From positions 839,721 through 903,720 of the forward strand of contig NZ_LMMV01000001.1 in NCBI RefSeq assembly GCF_001422405.1: DNA of 64,000 bases. Direction: 5' to 3'. The stretch comes from Pseudorhodoferax sp. Leaf267. GTDB lineage: Bacteria > Pseudomonadota > Gammaproteobacteria > Burkholderiales > Burkholderiaceae_C. A model generated the notes under the pieces. That model was not told the DNA's origin. It ran no database searches and saw only the letters and a list, made by a program, of their open reading frames with translations. This document shows, one piece after another, positions 24,683-33,264 of this stretch; position 1 is the stretch's first letter, and every line of letters begins with the position of its first letter. The position numbers and the translations under genes are program-made.

Positions 24683-27052
24683 ATGGGTGCCTCTGATTTC
24701 TCCAAGCTGCCGCACATCGGCGAAGCCCTCCAGCGCAAGGAGGACTACCGCTTCTTGACTGGCGCCGGCAACTACACCGACGACATCCGCCTGGCCGACG
24801 CGGCCCAGGCCGTGTTCGTGCGCTCGCCGCATGCGCACGCCACGATCAACAGCATCGACACCACCAAGGCCAGCGCCATGCCCGGCGTGGTGCGCATCTT
24901 CACGGGCGCCGATGTGGAGGGCAAGATGGGCGGGCTGCCGTGCGGCTGGCTCATCACCAGCACCGATGGCCAGCCCATGAAAGAGCCGCCGCACCCCATC
25001 CTGGCCCAGGGCAAGGTGCGCTACGTGGGCGACCACGTGGCCATGGTGGTGGCCGAGACGCTGGAGCAGGCCAAGAACGCCGCCGAGGCGGTGGAGGTCG
25101 ACTACGCGCCGCTGCCCGCCGTCGTCAAGGTGACGGACGCGGCCCAGGCCACGGCCCTGCACGAGGCCGCGCCCGACAACCACTGCTACAAGTGGGCGAT
25201 CGGCGACAAGGCCCAGGTCGATGCTGCGTTCGCCAACGCCGCGCACGTGACCAAGCTCGACCTCGTCAACAACCGCCTGGTGCCCAACGCCATGGAGCCG
25301 CGCGCGGCCATCGGCGCCTACAACCGCGGCTCGGACGAGTACACGCTGTACGTGTCCAACCAGAACCCGCATGTGGAGCGGCTGCTGATGACGGCCTTCG
25401 TGCTGGGCCTGCCCGAGCACAAGGTGCGCGTGATCGCGCCTGACGTGGGCGGCGGTTTCGGCTCCAAGATCTTCCTGTACGCCGAGGACGTGGCACTCAC
25501 CTGGGGCGCCAAGCAGATCAACCGCAGCATCAAGTGGACGGCCGACCGCAGCGAGGCCTTCGTCTCCGACGCGCACGGCCGCGACCATGTGAGCCATGCC
25601 GAGATGGCCATGGACAAGGACGGCAAGTTCCTCGCCATGCGCGTGCACACCGACGCGAACCTGGGCGCCTACCTGTCCACCTTCTCCACGGCCGTGCCGA
25701 CCATCCTGTACGCCACGTTGCTGGCCGGCCAGTACACCTGCCCGCAGATCTATGTGGAGGTGGATGCCTGGTTCACCAACACCGCGCCGGTCGATGCCTA
25801 CCGTGGCGCCGGCCGGCCCGAGGCCACCTACCTGCTGGAGCGCCTGGTCAGCCGCTGCGGCTGGGAGATGAACCTGGGCCAGGACGAGATCCGCAAGCGC
25901 AACTTCATCACCCAGTGGCCCTACCAGACGCCGGTGGCGCTGCAGTACGACGTGGGCGACTACCTGCAGTGCATGACCCGCGCGCAGGCCCTGGCCGACG
26001 TCGCCGGCTTCGACGCGCGGCGCAAGGAGAGCGAGGCCAAGGGCCTCAAGCGCGGCATCGGCTACAGCAGCTACATCGAGGCCTGCGGCATCGCGCCGTC
26101 CAACATCGCGGGCGCCCTGGGGGCGCGCGCCGGCCTGTTCGAATGCGGCGAAGTGCGCGTGCACCCGACCGGCAGCGTCACCGTGTTCACCGGCTCGCAC
26201 AGCCATGGCCAGGGGCATGAGACCACGTTCGCGCAGGTCGTCGCGGCCCGGCTGGGCATCGCCGTCGAGGCGGTCGACGTGGTGCATGGCGACACCGGCC
26301 GTGTGCCCTTCGGCATGGGCACCTATGGCTCGCGCTCGATCTCGGTCGGCGGCGCGGCCATCATGAAGGCGCTGGACAAGATCGAGACCAAGGCCAAGAA
26401 GATCGCCGCGCACTTGATGGAGGCCAGCGATGCCGACGTGGACTTCGCCAACGGCGAGTTCACCGTCAAGGGCACGGACAAGAAAGTCACCTTCGGCCAG
26501 GTGGCGCTGACGGCCTATGTGCCGCACAACTATCCGCTGGACAAGCTGGAGCCTGGCCTCAACGAGACCGCCTTCTACGACCCGACCAACTTCACCTTCC
26601 CGGCCGGCACCTACATCTGCGAGGTCGAGGTCGACCCGGCCACGGGCGTGGTGCGCGTGGACCGCTTCAGCGCGGTGGACGACTTCGGCACCATCATCAA
26701 CCCCATGATCGTGGAAGGCCAGGTGCACGGCGGCATCGTGCAGGGCATCGGCCAGGCGCTGATGGAAAACTGCGTCTATGACGAGCACACCGGCCAGCTC
26801 CTGACCGGCTCGTTCATGGACTACGCCATGCCGCGCGCCGACGACTTCCCGCAGTTCCAGCTGGAGACCGTCTGCACGCCGTGCACGCACAACCCGCTGG
26901 GCACCAAGGGCTGCGGCGAGGCGGGCGCCATCGGCTCGCCACCGGCCGTGATCAACGCCGTGCTGGACGCGCTGGCGCCGTTGGGCGTGAAGGACTTCGA
27001 CATGCCGGCTTCGCCCGCCCGCGTCTGGGACGCCATCCAATCCGCGAAATGA
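24683..27052 (+). CDS. Molybdopterin-cytosine-dinucleotide-binding large subunit, form II CoxL-like (aldehyde/xanthine dehydrogenase family)
   Basis: A 789-residue catalytic subunit that binds the molybdenum cofactor. The active-site loop reads AYRGAGR (372-378), the form II pattern. True aerobic CO dehydrogenase has AYxCSFR with the Cu-binding Cys, so this is not a CO dehydrogenase despite the Cox-type operon. The catalytic Glu of the family is in GCGEAGAIG (Glu746). GGGFGSK near 257 binds the cofactor dithiolene region. Likely substrates are an aldehyde or N-heterocycle. It starts 13 bp after the small subunit gene. Confidence 0.93.
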   Translation: MGASDFSKLPHIGEALQRKEDYRFLTGAGNYTDDIRLADAAQAVFVRSPHAHATINSIDTTKASAMPGVVRIFTGADVEGKMGGLPCGWLITSTDGQPMKEPPHPILAQGKVRYVGDHVAMVVAETLEQAKNAAEAVEVDYAPLPAVVKVTDAAQATALHEAAPDNHCYKWAIGDKAQVDAAFANAAHVTKLDLVNNRLVPNAMEPRAAIGAYNRGSDEYTLYVSNQNPHVERLLMTAFVLGLPEHKVRVIAPDVGGGFGSKIFLYAEDVALTWGAKQINRSIKWTADRSEAFVSDAHGRDHVSHAEMAMDKDGKFLAMRVHTDANLGAYLSTFSTAVPTILYATLLAGQYTCPQIYVEVDAWFTNTAPVDAYRGAGRPEATYLLERLVSRCGWEMNLGQDEIRKRNFITQWPYQTPVALQYDVGDYLQCMTRAQALADVAGFDARRKESEAKGLKRGIGYSSYIEACGIAPSNIAGALGARAGLFECGEVRVHPTGSVTVFTGSHSHGQGHETTFAQVVAARLGIAVEAVDVVHGDTGRVPFGMGTYGSRSISVGGAAIMKALDKIETKAKKIAAHLMEASDADVDFANGEFTVKGTDKKVTFGQVALTAYVPHNYPLDKLEPGLNETAFYDPTNFTFPAGTYICEVEVDPATGVVRVDRFSAVDDFGTIINPMIVEGQVHGGIVQGIGQALMENCVYDEHTGQLLTGSFMDYAMPRADDFPQFQLETVCTPCTHNPLGTKGCGEAGAIGSPPAVINAVLDALAPLGVKDFDMPASPARVWDAIQSAK

Positions 27053-27059
27053 ACCACCC

Positions 27060-27200
27060 CCAGTCTTCGCGCACTGCGTGTGCTTCGCCAACCCCCTCAA
27101 GGGGGCGCCGCCAGCGGCCTGGCAGAGCCAGTTCCGCGGCGGCTGCTGGCATGGCCTGCTCCGCGGCCTTCTGCGCCGCCACGATCGAGAAGCCGCTGAA
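27060..27200. repeat. Extragenic palindromic element, Comamonadaceae-type (inside the operon)
   Basis: A non-coding insert between the large and medium subunit genes. It holds CCCCCT-CA-AGGGGG (27092-27105), then GCGCCGCCAGCGGCCTGGCAG, a sequence style I recall as a dispersed intergenic repeat in Comamonadaceae genomes. The element lengthens the gap to 198 bp, while the other genes of the operon lie within 86 bp of each other. It may affect message stability or termination. Confidence 0.5.
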
Positions 27201-27250
27201 CGGACGAGGCGTGGCGGGTGCTGTCAGAGACAAGAACTGAAGGAATCAAC

Positions 27251-28042
27251 ATGTACGCATTCACGATCGAACGCCCCGCCAGCGCGGCCGACGCCGCCAA
27301 GCTCGCCGCCGCAGGCGCGCGCCCCCTGGCCGGCGGCCAGACCCTGCTGGCCTCCATGAAGCTGCGCCTGGCCGACCCGGGCCAGCTGGTCGACCTGGGC
27401 GGCATTGCCGAACTGGCCGGCATCCAGAAGGAGGGCGACGCCATCGTCATCGGCGCGATGACCAAGCACATCACGGTGGCCAACAGCGACGTGGTCAAGG
27501 CCACGATCCCCGGCCTGGCCGACCTGGCCGCGCACATCGGCGACCGCCAGGTGCGCGCCATGGGCACGCTGGGCGGCTCAGTCGCCAACAACGACCCTGC
27601 GGCCTGCTACCCCAGCGCCGTGCTGGCCCTGGGCGCGACCGTCATCACCACGCAGCGCGAGATCGCGGCGGATGATTTCTTCACGGGCATGTTCTCCACC
27701 GCGCTGGAAGAGGGCGAGCTGATCACCGCGATCCGCTTCCCGATCCCCAAGCGGGCGGCCTACCTGAAGTTCAAGCAACCGGCCTCGCGCTTCGCGATGG
27801 TGGGCGTGTTCGTGGCCCAGTTCGATGCAGGTGCGCGCGTGGCCGTCACGGGCGCGGGCAGCTGCGTGTTCCGCCACACCGGGCTGGAGCAGGCACTGTC
27901 CAAGAACTTCACGCCCGAGGCCGCGGCCGGCGTCAAGATCGACGCGACCGACCTGAACGCCGACATCCACGCCAGCGCTGCCTACCGCGCCAACCTGGTC
28001 AGCGTGCAGGCGCAGCGGGCGGTCGCCAAGGCGCTGGGCTGA
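27251..28042 (+). CDS. Molybdenum hydroxylase FAD-binding subunit (CoxM-like)
   Basis: A 263-residue medium subunit of the same hydroxylase. FAD-binding motifs are AGGQTLLASMK (about 29-39) and TLGGSVANNDPAACYPS (about 109-125), standard in CoxM/XdhA proteins. The C-terminal CODH_FAD_C region begins near 165. It carries electrons to an external acceptor. GAAGGAATC precedes the ATG at 27251. A repeat element separates it from the large subunit gene, but order and strand place it in the same operon. Confidence 0.94.
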   Translation: MYAFTIERPASAADAAKLAAAGARPLAGGQTLLASMKLRLADPGQLVDLGGIAELAGIQKEGDAIVIGAMTKHITVANSDVVKATIPGLADLAAHIGDRQVRAMGTLGGSVANNDPAACYPSAVLALGATVITTQREIAADDFFTGMFSTALEEGELITAIRFPIPKRAAYLKFKQPASRFAMVGVFVAQFDAGARVAVTGAGSCVFRHTGLEQALSKNFTPEAAAGVKIDATDLNADIHASAAYRANLVSVQAQRAVAKALG

Positions 28043-28045
28043 CCC

Positions 28046-28082
28046 CATCTCCCTCTCCCTCTGGGGGAGGGCAGGGGTGAGG
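28046..28082. repeat. GC-rich extragenic hairpin repeat (CCCTCTCCCTCTGGG type)
   Basis: CCCTCTCCCTCTGGGGGAGGG forms an imperfect hairpin followed by GCAGGGGTGAGGG. This is a widely dispersed proteobacterial intergenic element as I recall it. It lies in the 86 bp between the medium subunit and MoxR genes and has no T-run, so full termination is unlikely. Confidence 0.55.
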
Positions 28083-28128
28083 GCGGCGCCGCCACAATGC
28101 CCAGCCGCTGCCCTTGAAGGATCACCCG

Positions 28129-29028
28129 TTGACGACACCTTTTTCCACCATCGACGCCCTGTCGGCCGCGCTGGCCGATGCCGGCTACTTCGCCGACCGG
28201 CGCCTCGCCACGGCCGTGTTCCTGGCCCTGAAGCTGGAGCGCCCACTGCTGCTGGAAGGAGAGCCCGGCGTGGGCAAGACCGAGCTGGCCAAAGCCCTGG
28301 CCGTGGCGCTGCAACGCCAGCTGCTGCGGCTGCAGTGCTACGACGGCCTGGAGCAGCGCGAGGCTCTCTACGAATGGAATTACGCGGCCCAGTTGCTACA
28401 CATGCGCGCCGCGGAGGGCCATGAAGACGCGGCGAGCCTGGAGCGCGAGGTCTATCAGCCGCGCTACCTCATCCGCCGCCCGCTGCTGCAGGCCTTGCAA
28501 ACACCCGCACCCGGCGCCGTGCTGCTGATCGACGAGGTAGACCGTGCCGACGAGCCCTTCGAGGCCTTCCTGCTCGAATACCTGGGCGAGTACCAGGTCA
28601 GCGTGCCCGAGATCGGCACCATCCGCGCCATCGCCAGCCCCGTCACCATCCTCACCAGCAACCGCACGCGCGAGCTCAACGACGCCGTCAAGCGCCGCTG
28701 CCTGTACCACTGGCTGGACTACCCCGAGCGCGCGCGCGAGCTGGCCATCGTGCGCGCCCAGGTGCCCCAGGCCAGCGAGTCCCTGTCGGCGCAGGTAGCC
28801 GAGGTCGTGCACCGGTTGCGCAGCGCGCCGTTCGCGGATGCCTTCCAGCGCGCGCCCGGCGTCGCCGAGAGCGTGGAATGGGCCAAGGCCCTGGTCGCGC
28901 TGGACACGCTGGCCGTGGACCCGGAGGTCATGGCCGACACGGCCGGCATCCTGTTCAAGCAGCGCGAAGACGTGGCGGCGCTGACCAGCGACATGGCAAC
29001 GGCCTTGCTCAAACCTCAGGACGCCTGA
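28129..29028 (+). CDS. coxD: MoxR-family AAA+ ATPase (CoxD-like)
   Basis: A 299-residue MoxR ATPase. Walker A is GEPGVGKTEL (about 42-51), Walker B is VLLIDEVDRAD (about 126-136), and LTSNRTRELNDAVKRRC is the sensor-1/arginine-finger region. CoxD-type ATPases help sulfuration/maturation of the molybdenum centre together with the VWA protein CoxE. No ATG fits: the start is TTG at 28129, with GAAGGA eight bases upstream; an upstream TTG at 28114 is inside that Shine-Dalgarno region. The stop overlaps the start of the VWA gene (TGATG). Confidence 0.9.
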   Translation: MTTPFSTIDALSAALADAGYFADRRLATAVFLALKLERPLLLEGEPGVGKTELAKALAVALQRQLLRLQCYDGLEQREALYEWNYAAQLLHMRAAEGHEDAASLEREVYQPRYLIRRPLLQALQTPAPGAVLLIDEVDRADEPFEAFLLEYLGEYQVSVPEIGTIRAIASPVTILTSNRTRELNDAVKRRCLYHWLDYPERARELAIVRAQVPQASESLSAQVAEVVHRLRSAPFADAFQRAPGVAESVEWAKALVALDTLAVDPEVMADTAGILFKQREDVAALTSDMATALLKPQDA

Positions 29029-30212
29029 TGCAACTCGGCGACGCCCGCCGCGGCAAGCTGGCCGACAACATCACCGGCTTCGGCCGCACGCTGCGGCGCG
29101 CCGGTGTGCGGCTCGATGCCTCACGCATCGCGCTGGCGCAGCAGGCCGCGCTGCTGGTGGACATCGGCCGGCGCGACGACCTGGGCGCCGCGCTGGAGGC
29201 CGTGATGCTGAGCCGCGAGCAGGACCGCATCGTGTTCCGCGAGCTGTTCGACGCCTATTTCCGCAACCCGGACCTGGCCAACAAGCTGCTGGCCCAGATG
29301 CTGCCCAGCGCCGAAGGCAAGGCCGAGCCCAGCCGCCGCCGGCCGCGCGTGAACGAGGCGCTGTCGCCGCAAAAGCCATTGGGCCAGGCGCTGGCGCCCA
29401 AGCCGCAGGACAAGGAGATCGAGTTCGACGCCGCCATGACGGCCAGCAACCTGCAGCGCCTGAAGCACGCGGACTTCAACGCCTTGTCGGCCAGCGAATA
29501 CCGTCACGTCGAACGCCTGGCGCGCGACATCGCGCTGCCCATCCCCCAGGTGCCGGGCCGCCGTGTGCAACGCGGCAGCCGCGGCGCGCGGCTTGACTGG
29601 GCGCGCGTGCGGCGCGAGGCGGCGCGCACGGGCGGCGAGGTGCTGCGTTTGCCGCGGCTGCAGCGCCGGCCGCAACCGCTGCCGCTGCTGGTGCTGGTCG
29701 ATGTGTCGGGCTCGATGGAGCGTTATGCGCGGCTGCTGCTGGCCTTTTTGCATGCCGCCACGCGCGGCCTGCCGCGGCGCGACGTCCACGCATTCGGCAC
29801 CCAGCTGACCGACCTGACGCCGGCCTTTCGGCTCGCCGACACGGATGACATGCTGCTCGCCGCCAGCCAGGCCATCGACGATTTCGCGGGCGGCACGCAG
29901 CTGGGCGCCTCGCTGCAGACGCTGCGCCACGAGCACGCGCGCCGCCTGGTCGGCCGCCGCACGCTGGTGCTGCTGGTGACAGACGGCCTGGACACCGGCG
30001 AGCCCGCCGAGCTCGACGAGGCCCTGGCCTGGCTGCACCGCCGTTGCCGGCGCCTGCTGTGGCTGAACCCGCTGCTGCGCTTCGATGGCTATGCGCCTAT
30101 TGCGCGTGGGGCCGCCGTGGTGCACCGCCACGCAGACGGCATGCTGGCGGTTCACAATCTAAGCCGCCTCGAGGACCTGGCGCGCAGCCTCGCGCAATTG
30201 ATGAAGCACTGA
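29028..30212 (+). CDS. coxE: VWA-domain protein (CoxE-like)
   Basis: A 394-residue protein with a C-terminal von Willebrand factor A domain (about 220-394). The MIDAS motif is LVDVSGSMER near residue 223. It partners with the MoxR ATPase encoded just upstream (1-bp overlap), as in other MoxR-VWA pairs that act as metal-cofactor insertion chaperones. The N-terminal half is helical and charged with an Arg/Pro-rich middle. Family size and operon position match CoxE of Cox gene clusters. Confidence 0.9.
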   Translation: MQLGDARRGKLADNITGFGRTLRRAGVRLDASRIALAQQAALLVDIGRRDDLGAALEAVMLSREQDRIVFRELFDAYFRNPDLANKLLAQMLPSAEGKAEPSRRRPRVNEALSPQKPLGQALAPKPQDKEIEFDAAMTASNLQRLKHADFNALSASEYRHVERLARDIALPIPQVPGRRVQRGSRGARLDWARVRREAARTGGEVLRLPRLQRRPQPLPLLVLVDVSGSMERYARLLLAFLHAATRGLPRRDVHAFGTQLTDLTPAFRLADTDDMLLAASQAIDDFAGGTQLGASLQTLRHEHARRLVGRRTLVLLVTDGLDTGEPAELDEALAWLHRRCRRLLWLNPLLRFDGYAPIARGAAVVHRHADGMLAVHNLSRLEDLARSLAQLMKH

Positions 30213-30228
30213 CAACAAGGACAACACC

Positions 30229-30783
30229 ATGGAAATGCAAGGCAGCCGCCAACTCGCCGTCACCCAGCAACAGGCCTGGGACGCACTCAACGACCCCGAG
30301 GTGCTGAAGATCTGCATCCCGGGCTGCGACAAGGTCGAGCCCAGTGGCGACAACCAGTACGCCATCGGCATGGCGCTCAAGATCGGCCCGGTGTCGGCCA
30401 AGTTCGCGGGCAAGATCAGCCTGTCCGACATCGTGGCGCCGGCCAGCTACACCATCGGCTTCGAGGGGCAGGGCGGCGTCGCCGGCCACGGCAAGGGCAC
30501 GGCCAAGGTCGCGCTCGTGCCCAACGAGGGCGGCTGCGAGCTGCAATACGGCGTGACGGCCCAGGTCGGCGGCAAGGTCGCGCAGCTGGGCCAGCGGCTG
30601 ATCGACGGCGCGGCCAAGTCGCTGTCGGAAGATTTCTTCAAGCGCTTCGACAACGAAATGCGCAAGCGCTTCCCGAGCGAGCCGGCCGAGGGCGAAGCCG
30701 AGCCTGAGCCCGAAGGCGAAGAAGCGAAGGCCGGCTGGCTGGCGCGCCTGACCGGCAAGGCCAAGAAGGCCGACAACGCCTGA
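30229..30783 (+). CDS. coxG: SRPBCC-family carbon monoxide dehydrogenase subunit G (CoxG)
   Basis: A 184-residue SRPBCC/START-like protein. The core (about 1-145, from MEMQGSRQLAVTQQQAWDALNDPEVLKICIPGC) is the CoxG domain. The Cys-Pro-Gly-Cys-like GC near 34 and the ISLSDI segment are typical. In CO-oxidiser CoxG this protein helps anchor or assemble the enzyme at the membrane. The C-terminal 35 residues are Glu/Pro-rich followed by a basic patch (KAGWLARLTGKAKKA) that could be amphipathic. ATG at 30229 lies 17 bp after the VWA gene. Confidence 0.9.
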   Translation: MEMQGSRQLAVTQQQAWDALNDPEVLKICIPGCDKVEPSGDNQYAIGMALKIGPVSAKFAGKISLSDIVAPASYTIGFEGQGGVAGHGKGTAKVALVPNEGGCELQYGVTAQVGGKVAQLGQRLIDGAAKSLSEDFFKRFDNEMRKRFPSEPAEGEAEPEPEGEEAKAGWLARLTGKAKKADNA

Positions 30784-30807
30784 TACCCCAGGACCAAGGA
30801 CGACGCG

Positions 30808-31911
30808 ATGGAAAACCTCGACGTGATGGTGCTGCGCACGCTGCGCGACTGGCGCCGTGCCGGCAAACGCGCGCTGCTGGCCACCGTGGTGCGCACCTGG
30901 GGCTCGTCGCCGCGGCCGGTCGGCTCCATCATGGCGCTGAACGAAGACGGCGCCGTGGTCGGCTCTGTCTCGGGCGGCTGCATCGAGGACGACCTGATCT
31001 ACCGCTACACCCAGGCCTATGCGTCTGCCGCCGCCGCGCCTGCGCAGGACGCCACGCACCGCATGCCGTCCGGCCCGCCGGCCTTCGTCAAGTACGGCAT
31101 CACGGCCGACGAGGCGCACCGCTTCGGCCTGCCCTGCGGCGGCACGCTGGAACTGCTGCTGGAGCACGACCCCGATGCCGACAGCCTGGCCAGCCTCGTC
31201 ACGGCATTGGAGGCCGGCCAGCTGATGCTGCGCACCGTGCGCCTGGCCGACGGCGCCGTGACCACGGCCCAGGCCGAGGCGCCCGCCGAGCTCGCGCTGG
31301 GCGATGCCGAGCTGACCAACACCTTCGGCCCCGAATACCGCATGCTGCTGATCGGCGCCGGCCCGCTGACCGAGTACCTGGCCACCATGGCGCGCTTCAG
31401 CGGCTTTGCCGTCACCGTGTGCGACCCGCGCGAGGAATACCGCGGGGCCTGGTCGGTGCCTGGCGTCACGCTGACCAGCGACATGCCCGACGACGTGGTC
31501 CATGCCTTCAAGCCCGACCGCCGCAGCTGCGTGGTGGCACTCACGCACGACCCCAAGCTGGACGATCTGGCGCTGCTCGAGGCGCTGCAGAGCCCGGCCT
31601 TCTACGTGGGCGCCATCGGCTCGCGGCGCAACAACGAGGCAAGGCACCAGCGCATGGTCGAGCATTTCGACCAGACCGAAGAAAGCCTCAAGCGCCTGCG
31701 CGGCCCGATCGGCATCTACATCGGCAGCAAGACGCCGCCCGAGATCGCGGTGAGCGTCATGGCTGAGATCCTGGCCGTCAAGAACGGGGTGCAACTACCG
31801 CGCGACATGGCGGTCACCCATGCCAAGAATGCGCGCGGCATCGCGGCGAACGAAGCCATGGACGCGGCAGCCGACGGCGCCCTGGCCCCGGTCTGCGGCA
31901 TCGAGCGCTGA
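30808..31911 (+). CDS. XdhC/CoxF-family molybdenum cofactor insertion protein
   Basis: A 367-residue XdhC-type chaperone that binds molybdenum cofactor and promotes its sulfuration before insertion into the hydroxylase. The N-terminal XdhC_CoxI domain has VVRTWGSSPRPVGSIMAL and SGGCIEDDL (Cys near 58). The C-terminal Rossmann-like domain begins LLIGAGPLTEYLATMARFSGF (about 179) and contains GAIGSRRNN. It is the last gene of the operon; its stop abuts that of the small convergent gene at 31912. Its presence means the whole maturation set travels with the enzyme. Confidence 0.93.
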   Translation: MENLDVMVLRTLRDWRRAGKRALLATVVRTWGSSPRPVGSIMALNEDGAVVGSVSGGCIEDDLIYRYTQAYASAAAAPAQDATHRMPSGPPAFVKYGITADEAHRFGLPCGGTLELLLEHDPDADSLASLVTALEAGQLMLRTVRLADGAVTTAQAEAPAELALGDAELTNTFGPEYRMLLIGAGPLTEYLATMARFSGFAVTVCDPREEYRGAWSVPGVTLTSDMPDDVVHAFKPDRRSCVVALTHDPKLDDLALLEALQSPAFYVGAIGSRRNNEARHQRMVEHFDQTEESLKRLRGPIGIYIGSKTPPEIAVSVMAEILAVKNGVQLPRDMAVTHAKNARGIAANEAMDAAADGALAPVCGIER

Positions 31912-32160
31912 TCAGCCGTTTCTGAGCATGCGCAGGGCGGCGGCGCGCGAGCGAAAGCCCAGCATCGCGCAGACCACGGCCTGGCCGTCCAGGTGCTGCA
32001 GCCGGGCGCCGCCGACGTTGAAGAGCCTGCCGGCCAGCACATCGCCCGCGCGCACGCGTGCGCCCCGGAAGAACTGCAGGATGGCGCAGCGCCCGCCTTC
32101 GATTTCAAGCACCAGCCGGCCTGCGCCGGCGGCGACCGCGATCACGATTCCACGTTGCAT
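31912..32160 (-). CDS. Small conserved-type hypothetical protein
   Basis: An 82-residue frame beginning MQRGIVIAVAAGAGRLVLEIEGG. It has a beta-strand-rich, Gly/Val-rich N-terminus with regular strand-turn pattern, then RLFNVGGARLQHLDGQAVVCAMLG. It resembles small OB-fold-like or S1-like hypothetical proteins in Burkholderiales, but I do not recognise a named family. Support is moderate: the stop exactly abuts the XdhC stop and codon positions look coding. The ATG at 32160 has a short purine run upstream. Function unknown. Confidence 0.5.
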   Translation of the reverse strand: MQRGIVIAVAAGAGRLVLEIEGGRCAILQFFRGARVRAGDVLAGRLFNVGGARLQHLDGQAVVCAMLGFRSRAAALRMLRNG

Positions 32161-32247
32161 GCGGGCCAGTCTAGGCCGCATCTGTGAAAGCCTTGTAACG
32201 CCCCCGGCATCGGTGGGTTTTCTCGCTAGAGTGCGTCGATTCCCGCC

Positions 32248-33129
32248 ATGTCCACCGACCCCGATTCCTCGTTCGAACGCGCGGCTGCACTGATCGCGCA
32301 GGCCGATGCCTTGCTCGTCGCGGCCGGGGCAGGCATGGGCGTGGATTCCGGCCTGCCAGACTTCCGCGGCGCGCATGGTTTCTGGAATGCCTACCCGGCG
32401 CTCGGCCGCCTCGGCATCGACTTCTACAGCATCGCCTGCCCGGCTGCGTTCCGCAGCGACCCGACCCTGGCCTGGGGCTTCTATGGCCACCGCCTGGCGC
32501 TGTACCGGCGCACGGTGCCGCACGCGGGCTTCGCGCTGCTGCACGGCTGGGGGCGGCGCATGGCCCGGGGCAGCGCGGTGTTCACGAGCAATGTCGACGG
32601 GCAATTCCAGCGCGCAGGCTTCGACGCCGAGGCCGTGCATGAATGCCATGGCTCCATCGCGCACCTGCAATGCATCGAGGACTGCAGCGACGCCATCTGG
32701 CCGGCCGACGATTTCCATCCCGAGGTCGACGAAGAGGCCGGCCGCTTGCGCAACGCCTTGCCGCGTTGCCCGCACTGCGGCGCGCTGGCCAGGCCCAACG
32801 TGCTGATGTTCGGCGATGCGGGCTGGAACCCTCTGCGCGAGCAGGCGCAGGCTGCGCGCATGCGGCATTTTTTGCATGGTGCCGGGCGCCTGGTGGTCGT
32901 CGAGGTCGGGGCCGGCACGGCGGTGCCCTCGGTGCGCAATTGCACGCAGCAACTGCAGCAGACCCTGGGCGCGCGGCTCGTGCGCATCAACCCGCGTGAG
33001 TCGGCAGTCGCGTCCACGCGCGATGTGGGCCTAGCCTGCGCCGCCGGTGCGGCCCTGGAGACCATCGCAACCCTGTTGCCGGGCCTATACGCTGCGCCGA
33101 GCAGCACACATCCTTTGAGCGGTGATTAG
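32248..33129 (+). CDS. Sir2-family NAD-dependent deacylase-like protein
   Basis: A 293-residue protein of the sirtuin fold. The NAD-binding motif GAGMGVDSGLPDFRG (about 27-41), TSNVDGQF (TxNxD, about 114-121) and the catalytic-His region ECHGS (about 132) are all present. The Zn ribbon is suggested by two Cys pairs: LQC...DC near 140 and CPHC near 176. It is longer than CobB and ends in a 20-residue tail. Such proteins can deacylate lysines or act as effectors in defence systems when fused to other domains; here it stands alone. It lies upstream of the polyol operon on the same strand with a 135-bp gap. Confidence 0.85.
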   Translation: MSTDPDSSFERAAALIAQADALLVAAGAGMGVDSGLPDFRGAHGFWNAYPALGRLGIDFYSIACPAAFRSDPTLAWGFYGHRLALYRRTVPHAGFALLHGWGRRMARGSAVFTSNVDGQFQRAGFDAEAVHECHGSIAHLQCIEDCSDAIWPADDFHPEVDEEAGRLRNALPRCPHCGALARPNVLMFGDAGWNPLREQAQAARMRHFLHGAGRLVVVEVGAGTAVPSVRNCTQQLQQTLGARLVRINPRESAVASTRDVGLACAAGAALETIATLLPGLYAAPSSTHPLSGD

Positions 33130-33264
33130 GGGAATATCCCAAGCCATGCGCGCATAAAAGTATCAAACTGGCTGGCAAAGGTACCAACCGCGCAGCGCCA
33201 AATCTCCAGAATCGGCCCCAACGACCGACCGTCGTTCCAGCCGAACCCCAGTCAAGGAGACACC
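33130..33264 (+). promoter_or_regulatory. Likely control region of the polyol operon
   Basis: About 135 bp between the Sir2-like gene and the ABC binding-protein gene. AT-richer sequence around 33150-33195 stands out from the GC-rich surroundings, and includes CATAAAAGTATCAAAC and GGTACCAAC. An AraC-type regulator (38856-39791) would be expected to bind here, but I cannot define its site. The TCAAGGAGACACC Shine-Dalgarno sits at 33251-33264. No certain -35/-10 pair. Confidence 0.4.

Noticed and set aside
24683..27052. Genuine aerobic carbon monoxide dehydrogenase
   Set aside because: The active-site loop is AYRGAGR, without the Cys of AYxCSFR.
32248..33129. Sir2 protein as part of a defence system
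   Set aside because: It is a single-domain protein with no recognisable defence partner next to it and lies beside a polyol operon; defence involvement would be speculation.
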